Assembly: GCF_023333585.1 (NCBI RefSeq)
Contig: NZ_JAIQZN010000045.1
Location: forward strand, 1 to 49,202
Reading direction: 5' to 3'
Length of the DNA: 49,202 nucleotides
From: Argonema antarcticum A004/B2
Lineage (GTDB): Bacteria; Cyanobacteriota; Cyanobacteriia; Cyanobacteriales; Aerosakkonemataceae
In this document: positions 18,451 through 25,359 of the stretch, piece by piece
How the letters are laid out: every line of letters starts with the position of its first letter
Position numbering within the stretch: the first letter of the stretch is position 1
Made by a program: the position numbers and the translations under genes
The notes under the pieces: generated by a model
What the model was told of the DNA's origin: nothing
What the model saw: only the letters and a program-made list of their open reading frames with translations
The model's database searches: none

Positions 18451-19242
18451 TTAGATTCCCGCACCATCTAGGAATTCTTGAATTGCCTTATCTCTGATCC
18501 GACAACTGGGAAGATGACGATCGACTGAATCTGAATTTAGCAAGGCCCGCTCGCAACTATCGATCGCGGCGGCTATGCTAACTGGTATGCGAGATGGGAT
18601 GGAAGAAACTTGATCTTGGAGGTCTTGCAGTTGTTGTTCCAGGGATTGTAAGCGATCGACCAAAGTGCGAATTACTTCAGCTTCAGAGTCCGGCAGACTG
18701 CCGTGTTCCAGAGGATTAACCCGCACTCCAGAGCGATAGATAATTCTACCGGGAATGCCGACGACGGTGCAATTAGAAGGAACATCGCGCAGCACTACCG
18801 ATCCAGCACCAATGCGAACATTGTTGCCAATTTGGATATTGCCTAGCACTTTGGCACCGGCTCCCACTACCACATTTTCCCCTAACGTTGGGTGGCGCTT
18901 GCCGCTTTCTTTGCCCGTACCGCCAAGGGTGACGCCTTGATAGATCAAAGCATAGTCGCCCACGATCGCAGTTTCTCCAATTACGACACCCATCCCGTGG
19001 TCAATAAAAACCCCTTGGCCGATCGCTGCACCTGGGTGTATTTCAATACCCGTCAAAAAACGAGCTAGGTGGGATATGAAGCGGGGTATAAAGGGAATAC
19101 CCAATACGTTTAGCCAGTGAGCAAAGCGATGAAACATCAGCGCTTGCAAACCGGGGTAGCAAAATAAGACTTCTAGCCAGTTGCGAGCAGCGGGGTCGCG
19201 CTCGAAGATGATGCGAAAATCAGCTAGCAGGGCGTTTAGCAC
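18451..19242 (-). CDS. cysE: serine O-acetyltransferase
   Basis: Makes O-acetylserine from serine and acetyl-CoA, the committed step of cysteine synthesis. The 263-residue protein has the N-terminal helical segment ([19 protein letters not shown]), then left-handed beta-helix hexapeptide repeats (about 60-165) with catalytic [10 protein letters not shown] (about 83-92) and [20 protein letters not shown]. The C-terminal part (about 185-263) is longer and more polar than in short SATs. GTG start at 19242. It is followed on the minus strand by a long palindrome. Identity is clear. Confidence 0.95.
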   Translation of the reverse strand: MLNALLADFRIIFERDPAARNWLEVLFCYPGLQALMFHRFAHWLNVLGIPFIPRFISHLARFLTGIEIHPGAAIGQGVFIDHGMGVVIGETAIVGDYALIYQGVTLGGTGKESGKRHPTLGENVVVGAGAKVLGNIQIGNNVRIGAGSVVLRDVPSNCTVVGIPGRIIYRSGVRVNPLEHGSLPDSEAEVIRTLVDRLQSLEQQLQDLQDQVSSIPSRIPVSIAAAIDSCERALLNSDSVDRHLPSCRIRDKAIQEFLDGAGI

Positions 19243-19334
19243 GAGTGGTCACCAAATTTGGCAAAGCAGGCCAATTTCGATCTTAACGCCCTGAATGCCT
19301 TTTTTGTCTCGAACAACACTACAATCCGTTTTGG

Positions 19335-19796
19335 CTATTGCCGCACGGAGAGGGTGTAGTCGGTTCTGACTCCTTCGTTTTTGGCACCAACCCAGATGCT
19401 GTAGTTACCAGCTTTCCAGTCTGTGTCTTCCAGGGTTGCACTGCCGCAGCGAATGGTGCCGTTTGGGCCTTTGATTACCAAAGTGGTTGCGGTATCGCGG
19501 CTATCTACTCGTAGATTTAGTTTGGCAAAGTCTTGCTGCAAAGTCATGATGTGATCGGGAGTCTGATTGCCGCTATATCCCAAACAGAAGTTATTATGGC
19601 GATCGCGATTGGCTAGAGAAGGTAGCGAGAAAGATCCTCCTGTAGAACCTGTGGCGATCGCAGTTCCTGGCTCAAAGCCCGGTGCCAGACTAATTGTACC
19701 GAAATTCGCGGTTTGCGCGAAAACAGATGTAGCACTCAGAATAGCTATCCAAGCCAGGAATTTACTGTGTTTGAACTGCCGCATACCATTAAAGAA
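19335..19796 (-). CDS. secreted protein with PPC-like beta-sandwich domain
   Basis: Small exported protein of unknown role. Starts are possible at MRRAVAMFF or seven residues later; I use the later one. Residues 1-30 form a signal peptide (basic start, FLAWIAILSATSVFA, cleavage after VFAQ). The mature part contains FCLGYSGNQTPDHIMTLQQ and, near the end, TTLVIKGPNGTIRCG and YSIWVGAKN with a final YTLSVRQ strand. This pattern is like bacterial pre-peptidase C-terminal (PPC) domains, which act as folding or binding modules. It shares this type of ending with the protein at 36055. Cysteines in FCLG and RCGS could form a disulfide. Confidence 0.7.
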   Translation of the reverse strand, partial: FFNGMRQFKHSKFLAWIAILSATSVFAQTANFGTISLAPGFEPGTAIATGSTGGSFSLPSLANRDRHNNFCLGYSGNQTPDHIMTLQQDFAKLNLRVDSRDTATTLVIKGPNGTIRCGSATLEDTDWKAGNYSIWVGAKNEGVRTDYTLSVRQ

Positions 19797-19996
19797 CATT
19801 GCAACAGCCCTCCTCAAATTTTAGGTGTTGGCATCTTCTATTCCAAGGTATCTAAAAGAGTCTCCGGGCTTTCTTGGTGTCATGACAGTTTTTCAGGCGC
19901 ACACCCAGCGGAATTTTAGATTTTGGATGAGAAGTAAATCAGAAAGTTTTGAGTGGAAGAGTTTTGAGTTGAAAAACTTCTCACTCCTCCACTCTT

Positions 19997-20121
19997 CCCT
20001 AGCCCCTACCCTAAGAGTGCAACGCGGCAAAAATAACCTACCAGGAAAGAAGTAGTTAAATGCCTAACACTCAAAGGATTTTTGACTTTTCAATGAGTGA
20101 CTTTTGACTTCCGCGTAGCGG
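19997..20121. repeat. dispersed ~120-bp repeat, copy A (overlaps the 3' end of bciB)
   Basis: Shares most of its sequence with 25236-25355, including CCAGGAAAGAAGTAGTTAAA, CACTCAAAGGATTTTTGACT and CCGCGTAGCGGC. It runs into the last 17 codons of bciB, so the C-terminal tail SPLRGSQKSLIEKSKIL of that protein is repeat-derived. Copy B lies just past the stop of the PBP1A gene. Confidence 0.8.
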
Positions 20122-21324
20122 CGATTCTGGCAATTTATACTGCCCTACTATTCGCTTAGCATATTCTGGCACATGGGATTCTAATTTTTCTGGGTGATGC
20201 CGTTTCACATATAAATAGTTGCGAGTGAAATGAGAATCAATGGAAAAACGGGCATATTCCAATCCTTTTGGGCCGATTTTTTCAATAACAACGCCCATTA
20301 ATTTAGCTGCCCACATAGGAAGAGTTACTCCTTTATCGTAGGCGGGAATACTTTGCTGGACAGCGTTGCGTCTATCTCCTTGAGACATTACGGGTTGAGT
20401 TTCTAACTGGTCTTTCACTAAGTCCAGCATTTCTTGTCCGGTATTATTTCTAACTAGAATCCACTGCCAGCCAAACGGTGCGCCCATGTAGCCGACGACT
20501 AAATCTGCCAAGCTATTGACGTAATCAAAACAACTCATGCAGGAAGGGGCAAATACATCTTTTAGTTCTTTGGTATTAAGTCCAAAAAATGGGACTTTTT
20601 CAAGCGAACCATCTTCGTGTTTGAAATGAACTTGAAAATCTTGCATGAATTCGTAGTAAACTACTGTTTCAGGCGATCGACTGGTAGTGTCTAAGAATTT
20701 TTGCAATCCGGCGCGTGTGACGTTATCGACACAGGGAGTACCCAAAACATAGAGCTTTTCTAAACCTAGTTTTTTTTCTACTGCGCGTAATGCTTGAATC
20801 TGACAACCGACGCCAATTACTAATAGTCTTTTCATGCCAGATTCTTCGATTTGTTCTAGCACGGAAAGATTAGGCGAAAGGGTTGGTTTATTCACCCTTG
20901 CGGCGAGAATTTCTTCTGGAGTACGGGCAATGATTGGCATTGGTTGAAAGCGGTCTTCTTTGGTATTCTGGACGCAGACGACACCTTCGACGATACCGCG
21001 ATTGAGCATTTCAATGGCAATGCTGCTGACAATCCCCGTCCACTGTGCGCCTGGGATTGGCTGGGTTTTGCGTGCCGCCATCATAGTTTGGTTGACGCCA
21101 AAATACCAATCATCGGGGTTATCGAGATTGCGACTGCGCCCGTGGATTTCTTCTTCCAGTTCGGCTATCTGCTGATTGATAAACGCGCAGGCTTCCTTGA
21201 CATAATGGACATAATATGTATCGCAAAGTCCACATTCGCTGCATAGTTCTTTGGCGGGGCGGCGGCTTCCCGGTTTGAGGGCTTTGGCTTTTTTGTGCTT
21301 GGGGGAGTCAACTGAGATAGTCAT
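20071..21324 (-). CDS. bciB: ferredoxin-dependent 3,8-divinyl (proto)chlorophyllide 8-vinyl reductase, slr1923 type
   Basis: Reduces the C8-vinyl group in chlorophyll synthesis. The 417-residue protein belongs to the coenzyme F420 hydrogenase/dehydrogenase beta-subunit family. Iron-sulfur ligands are visible in CSECGLCDTYYVHYVKEAC near the N-terminus (about 28-46) and CxxC in SCMSCFDY (about 265). The cyanobacterial type has these plus the conserved GVGCQIQALRAVEK and GAPFGWQWILVRN blocks seen here. Start ATG at 21324. The last 17 residues are encoded within a dispersed repeat, so the natural end may have been replaced. The assignment as the vinyl reductase rests on family resemblance to slr1923 proteins. 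Confidence 0.88.
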   Translation of the reverse strand: MTISVDSPKHKKAKALKPGSRRPAKELCSECGLCDTYYVHYVKEACAFINQQIAELEEEIHGRSRNLDNPDDWYFGVNQTMMAARKTQPIPGAQWTGIVSSIAIEMLNRGIVEGVVCVQNTKEDRFQPMPIIARTPEEILAARVNKPTLSPNLSVLEQIEESGMKRLLVIGVGCQIQALRAVEKKLGLEKLYVLGTPCVDNVTRAGLQKFLDTTSRSPETVVYYEFMQDFQVHFKHEDGSLEKVPFFGLNTKELKDVFAPSCMSCFDYVNSLADLVVGYMGAPFGWQWILVRNNTGQEMLDLVKDQLETQPVMSQGDRRNAVQQSIPAYDKGVTLPMWAAKLMGVVIEKIGPKGLEYARFSIDSHFTRNYLYVKRHHPEKLESHVPEYAKRIVGQYKLPESPLRGSQKSLIEKSKIL

Positions 21325-21604
21325 AAATTGCTTTTGTTATCCACAGATAGCTTTTACTACGATACCGTTAGAGGTTATAGCGCAGAAACTGGGTTTCCTT
21401 GGTCATTGGTGATTAGTCATTGCCCTAGTCCCTAGCCCCTAACCCCTCTTTCCATTGTTGGTAATCGTCTCTCCTTGCTCAATTTATACCTTGACACGAT
21501 CCAATTCGATGCTTTTCTCATCAAAGAAACACTAGATCTATCTAGTATTCCTAACACTTTACTTGAAAATATTTTTGAGTATCATCCTTGGTTAATTATC
21601 CAGC
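21325..21604. other. bciB upstream region
   Basis: About 280 bp with the bciB promoter and, near 21400-21445, ATTAGTCAT and CCCTAGCCCCTA heptamer-type repeat pieces. No gene seen. Confidence 0.35.
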
Positions 21605-22021
21605 ACTTTAGATGGACACGCATCAAATATTTTTTCTGTTTTTATTAGTAACGATGGCAAAACTATCGCCTGTGGCAGCAACAATAAAGTCACTCTTTGG
21701 AATTTAGCCACAGGCGAAATATTACAAACGCTTTCTGGGCGTTATCCTGTTGCCTTTAGTCCTGATGGACAAACTCTAGTAACTGGTGGAAAGGACGGTA
21801 CAATTCGCGTTTTGCATCTATCTTTTGGTATAAATGAATCAATACCTGATACTCTGCTGTCTGGGGAATGGTGGCAAGTTCTAGGTGTGGATCGAAACGC
21901 TCATACTGATGAGGTTAAGCGTGCTTACCGACGCTTGTCAATGCAATATCATCCCGATATTAATCGCTGTGGCAGCGCTAAAGCAAATATGCAGGCAATA
22001 AAGAAGTTTTGGCCTAAATAA
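21605..22021 (+). pseudogene. truncated WD40/J-domain gene (3' fragment of a paralogue of the gene at 47633)
   Basis: One open frame, with no proper start, encodes the last WD40 blade ([39 protein letters not shown]) followed by a J domain ([32 protein letters not shown]). This aligns with the C-terminal third of the protein at 47633-48757, and the nucleotide sequence is also clearly similar around the [11 protein letters not shown] segment. Upstream, the frame closes at a TAA (21593-21595), and all earlier blades are absent. At the 3' end the helix after MQAI is cut short (KKFWPK). The HPD motif is kept. A tiny J-domain peptide from an internal start is possible but unlikely. Confidence 0.85.
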
Positions 22022-22178
22022 GCAGGATATGTTAATGGCAAAGACGATCGCCTCTTTCTCTACATTAGATGCTGTTCAAATTATTAAATATCCATCCTTT
22101 GACAGATGGCAAAAGCATAATTGCAATAAATAAACTACCCTAAGCTCTGACCCGCAGGCTACGGCAATGCGATCGCAG

Positions 22179-22226
22179 ATTATATCCTTCAGATCGAGAC
22201 ATGAGACTCGATCTGAAGGATATAAT
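22179..22226. repeat. perfect 20-bp inverted repeat
   Basis: Arms ATTATATCCTTCAGATCGAG (22179-22198) and its exact complement (22207-22226) around an 8-nt loop. It lies between the truncated WD40/J gene and the membrane-protein gene at 22291, both plus strand. No T-tract follows, so a role as an intrinsic terminator is weak. Confidence 0.8.
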
Positions 22227-22290
22227 TAGCATTTTAAGAACGATTTCCGTACAGTGTTTATTTGATCGCAGCATGAGTTAGAGGTGTGGA

Positions 22291-22824
22291 ATGAGAATTG
22301 TGGAGCAAACAAAAACCAGGCTGATACTCCAACGAGATCCCGATACAGGTGCTGCACTGATAATTGGATGCGTATGTGTAGGGATAGGATCTTTTTTACT
22401 ATGCTTTGGAATAGTTGCAGCAGTTTATGGACGTGGTGTTGTTTTATCAGTTGTTCTCTTAAGTCCTATTCTTGGGTTTCTCTCGATCGCATTTGGATTT
22501 TTAGCGGCAGCGGAGAAGATTGGTTCCGTGAATTGTTATTTTAATAAACCTCTAGATCGCCTGCTCTTAAAAGTACAAGGTTTGGAAAGTAACGTCATCG
22601 AATGTTCGGTTCGTGAAATTGCAATGGTTATAGTGATCAAACACAAAAGAAAGTTATACTTACCCGGCAAAGCTAAGTCCTCCAAATCTTACAGCATTAG
22701 CCTTTTGATGGTGTCTGGTGAAAACATAACCCTGACTGTCGATAAATTGCTGGATGCGAATACCAGCTCTCGTTTGGCTAAATGCGTTGCCGAATTTCTC
22801 CAAATTCCTCTTAGTAAGTTATGA
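22291..22824 (+). CDS. hypothetical membrane protein, two transmembrane segments
   Basis: Not recognised. The 177 residues contain two adjacent hydrophobic helices (about 22-47, IIGCVCVGIGSFLLCFGIV, and 49-73, VVLSVVLLSPILGFLSIAFG), with a short cytosolic N-terminus and a C-terminal domain of about 100 residues that alternates strands (LLLKVQGLESNVIECSVREI, then YSISLLMVSGENITLTVDK). The arrangement resembles small membrane-anchored PH-like proteins, but I cannot assign it. It stands alone 44 bp before rsmB on the same strand and may share its transcript. Confidence 0.7.
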   Translation: MRIVEQTKTRLILQRDPDTGAALIIGCVCVGIGSFLLCFGIVAAVYGRGVVLSVVLLSPILGFLSIAFGFLAAAEKIGSVNCYFNKPLDRLLLKVQGLESNVIECSVREIAMVIVIKHKRKLYLPGKAKSSKSYSISLLMVSGENITLTVDKLLDANTSSRLAKCVAEFLQIPLSKL

Positions 22825-22867
22825 TTGTGCTTCGCGTCTTTCGGAATGGTGATCATTAGTTGCCAGC

Positions 22868-24304
22868 ATGAATCTGCCAAACCCCCGTCAAATAGCATTT
22901 CTAGCTCTCCGTGACGTTCGCCGAGGGGCATTTGCGGATGTGGGACTCGATCGCAACACGCGATCGTCTAACCTCAACGATGCCGATCGACGATTGGTGA
23001 CAGAATTACTATATGGTAGTGTGAGAAGGCAAAGAACACTCGACGCTATCATCGACCAATTAGGAAAAAAGAAAGCTTCTCAACAACCACCCGATTTACG
23101 CACAATTTTACATTTAGGTTTATATCAACTTCGTTATCTCAACCATATTCCCGATTCAGCTGCTGTTAATACCACTGTTCAACTAGCTAAAGAAAACGGA
23201 TTTTCAGCACTCAGCGGTGTGGTTAATGGTTTATTGCGACAATATATCCGTTTGACTGTGGGGCAGGCGTCTCGCCTGCCATTATTAGAGTGGGGCGGGC
23301 AGGATGCCCACCCCACAAGACAAGATTTTCACAAAGTTGAAACATCTCCCCTACAGTTACCGGAAAATCCAGTTGAAAAATTGGGTATTTTGCACAGTTA
23401 TCCAGACTGGATTGTGCAATTGTGGTTGGAACAACTGGGAGAAGCAGAAACAGAACAGCTATGTGAATGGATGAACCAACCACCGACAATTGACTTGCGG
23501 ATAAATCCTCTGCGAACATCGATCGAAGAAGTTGAAACTGGGTTAAAATCGGCTGGTATTCTAGTTAACCGTGTTCCTCATTTGCCGCAAGCATTAAGAT
23601 TGATTGGCAATACTGGTGCAATTCAAAATCTGCCCGGTTTCAACGAGGGTTGGTGGATTGTACAAGACAGTAGCGCCCAAATGGTAGCACATCTACTCGA
23701 CCCCCAACCGGGCGAAGTGATAATTGATGCTTGTGCGGCACCAGGGGGAAAGACAACGCATATTGCAGAATTGATGAAAGATGATGGAAAAGTGTGGGGA
23801 TGCGATCGCACTTCCTCCCGCCTCAAAAAACTCCAGCAAAACGCCCAACGACTCAACCTCAAATCCATCCAAATCTGCACTGGCGATAGCCGCAACCTCC
23901 CTAAATTTACCAACACAGCTGACAGAGTTTTACTCGATGTGCCATGCTCAGGATTAGGTACTCTGCACCGCCACGCTGATGCCCGTTGGCGACAAACGCC
24001 AGAGACGGTGCTAGAACTTTCCACTCTTCAAAGTGAATTGCTAGCACATAGTGCAACTTTTGTCAAGTACGGTGGCATCCTCGTTTATTCAACCTGCACC
24101 CTGCATCCACAGGAGAATGAAAATGTCATTCAAACATTTTTGGACTCTCACCCAAATTGGCAAATTGACCCGCCAAATCCCAGTTCACCGGCAGCAGCCT
24201 TTACAATGCCTGATGGGTGGATAAAAGTATGGCCGCACCGACATATAATGGACGGGTTTTTTATGGTGAGGCTAAGGAAAGTGCAGGATGCTAAGTCAGA
24301 TTGA
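22868..24304 (+). CDS. rsmB: 16S rRNA (cytosine-967 C5) methyltransferase RsmB
   Basis: SAM-dependent methylation of C967 in 16S rRNA. The 478 residues start with the NusB-like RNA-binding domain (about 1-135, with RRLVTELLYGSVRRQRTLD and HLGLYQLRYL), then the catalytic domain with SAM motif DACAAPGGKTTHIAELM (about 290-306), the PC motif DVPCSGLGTLHRHADARW and the TC motif YSTCTLHPQENE holding the nucleophilic cysteine. Between the two domains a repeat of about 20 residues, GQASRLPLLEWGGQDAHPTR, is inserted in frame (nt 23258-23316). The stop overlaps the next gene by 17 bp, implying translational coupling. Confidence 0.95.
   Translation: MNLPNPRQIAFLALRDVRRGAFADVGLDRNTRSSNLNDADRRLVTELLYGSVRRQRTLDAIIDQLGKKKASQQPPDLRTILHLGLYQLRYLNHIPDSAAVNTTVQLAKENGFSALSGVVNGLLRQYIRLTVGQASRLPLLEWGGQDAHPTRQDFHKVETSPLQLPENPVEKLGILHSYPDWIVQLWLEQLGEAETEQLCEWMNQPPTIDLRINPLRTSIEEVETGLKSAGILVNRVPHLPQALRLIGNTGAIQNLPGFNEGWWIVQDSSAQMVAHLLDPQPGEVIIDACAAPGGKTTHIAELMKDDGKVWGCDRTSSRLKKLQQNAQRLNLKSIQICTGDSRNLPKFTNTADRVLLDVPCSGLGTLHRHADARWRQTPETVLELSTLQSELLAHSATFVKYGGILVYSTCTLHPQENENVIQTFLDSHPNWQIDPPNPSSPAAAFTMPDGWIKVWPHRHIMDGFFMVRLRKVQDAKSD
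23258..23316. repeat. intergenic palindromic repeat inside rsmB, in frame
   Basis: About 59 bp with GGGCAGGCGTCTCGCCTGCC and GTGGGG...CCCCAC ends, read as GQASRLPLLEWGGQDAHPTR. The same GGCAGG/CCTGCC and CCCACC type of dispersed element is common in non-coding DNA of filamentous cyanobacteria. It sits in the linker between the NusB-like and methyltransferase domains. Confidence 0.8.
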
Positions 24305-24758
24305 TAATCTGTTTAACCAAATCAGGGAAAAGCCAATGGTAGCTAACTCCAACGTCAAAAATCTGATCAAAATTCTCATCGGAGCTGCCTGGATTGATGG
24401 CAAAATTCAGCCAGAGGAACGGGAATATCTGCACCGGGTGGCTAAGGAAAAGGGAGTTGCAGACGATCCAGAAATTAAACCTTTGCTGTATGAATTTCGG
24501 TCTGTGGAACCGAACGAGTGCTATCGGTGGATGGAAGAGTATTTAGGCTCGCACCCCACCTCTGAAGAATGCCAAAACCTCATGGAAGCCATCAGCGCCT
24601 TAATTTACAGTGATGGGGATGTCGCCAACGAAGAAGCCAAACTTCTGACAAGGTTACAGCAACTCGACCCAGCCAACGATTCAGCCCAGCCAGTTCAGAG
24701 TCGCGTACTAGGAGGTCTTCAAAAACTTTACCGCCGCTGGGTGGAGAATTCCAAATAG
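24288..24758 (+). CDS. TerB-like (tellurite-resistance fold) protein
   Basis: The 156-residue protein is mostly helical. Residues about 20-125 match the TerB-like pattern: IGAAWIDGKIQPEEREYL and ALIYSDGDVANEEAKLL, each with an acidic loop (DGxIxxEE / DGDVxxEE) that in related folds binds metal ions. Cellular role is unknown; in cyanobacteria such proteins are often encoded with membrane or ribosome-related genes. Start ATG at 24288 has AGGAAAG six bases upstream and overlaps the rsmB end by 17 bp, supporting a coupled pair. An internal ATG at 24336 is an alternative. Confidence 0.8.
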   Translation: MLSQIDNLFNQIREKPMVANSNVKNLIKILIGAAWIDGKIQPEEREYLHRVAKEKGVADDPEIKPLLYEFRSVEPNECYRWMEEYLGSHPTSEECQNLMEAISALIYSDGDVANEEAKLLTRLQQLDPANDSAQPVQSRVLGGLQKLYRRWVENSK

Positions 24759-24830
24759 GTAATGGGTAATTTCAGATTTTAGATTGCAGATTTAAATAAA
24801 ATCTAAAATCTAAAATCTAAAATCTCCCCA
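24759..24830. repeat. TAAAATC-type heptamers between converging genes
   Basis: Copies in both orientations (TTTCAGATTTTAGATTGCAG and three to four TAAAATC units) can pair. It separates the plus-strand TerB-like gene from the minus-strand gene ending at 24831 and may serve as a weak bidirectional terminator. Confidence 0.55.
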
Positions 24831-25058
24831 TTAGCCTTGGGGGGTGCCCACACCGGGTGTTTCATCCTTTTTAACTTCAGGCACAATACTGGGACGGGCT
24901 TTGTCTTCCCAACCGACAGGGCGCTTGGAGTTGTACCAGGCAATTGAACCAATGCTCACGGCAGCAATAAAACCAACAACGTAGACGACGGTAACGGAAA
25001 CGGGAAAATTAGTGGTATTGGCAGCGTTGGCAGCAGCTTCCATCAATATGCTCATCAT
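24831..25058 (-). CDS. Psb35-like small membrane protein (photosystem II assembly)
   Basis: A 75-residue protein starting at the ATG at 25058, which has AGGAG ten bases upstream; the longer frame lacks one. One transmembrane helix (about 18-38, VTVVYVVGFIAAVSIGSIAW) is followed by YNSKRPVGWEDKARP and a proline/acidic tail. This matches my memory of the cyanobacterial Ssl2148/Psb35 group, which stabilises CP47-associated high-light-inducible proteins during photosystem II assembly. The family name is a recollection, not checked; the single-helix thylakoid-type topology is seen directly. Confidence 0.6.
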   Translation of the reverse strand: MMSILMEAAANAANTTNFPVSVTVVYVVGFIAAVSIGSIAWYNSKRPVGWEDKARPSIVPEVKKDETPGVGTPQG

Positions 25059-25100
25059 TATTTGGCAACTCCTGAATAAATGACTATTTACATGGTACAT

Positions 25101-25235
25101 GGTAGAAAAAATCAGTAAAATTATTCATCCCCCCCAGGTTTGAAACCAATCTCAGTCGCAGGGGGAGGATTTTGGATTTTAGATTTTGAATTTTAGATTT
25201 TAAATCCAAAATCTAAAATCTAAAATCTAAAATTC
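25101..25235. repeat. TAAAATC-type heptamer hairpin region
   Basis: Repeated ATTTTAGATTTT on one side (about 25170-25200) and AAAATCTAAAATCT on the other (about 25205-25232) can form a long AT-rich stem. No gene. Confidence 0.55.
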
Positions 25236-25355
25236 CCCTAGCCCCTAGCCTTTGAGTGCAGCGAGGCAGAAATAGCCCACCAGGAAAGAAGTAGTTAAAA
25301 GCCTGACACTCAAAGGATTTTTGACTTTTGAATGAGTGACTTCCGCGTAGCGGCC
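25236..25355. repeat. dispersed ~120-bp repeat, copy B (directly after the PBP1A stop)
   Basis: Matches copy A at 19997-20121. CCTTTGAGTG (from about 25250) and its complement CACTCAAAGG (about 25307-25316) form the ends of an inner stem-loop. On the minus strand both copies contain the short frame LTTSFLVGYFC, ended by a stop, with conservative differences after it. Origin is unknown; a small non-autonomous mobile element is possible. Confidence 0.8.
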
Positions 25356-25359
25356 TTAG

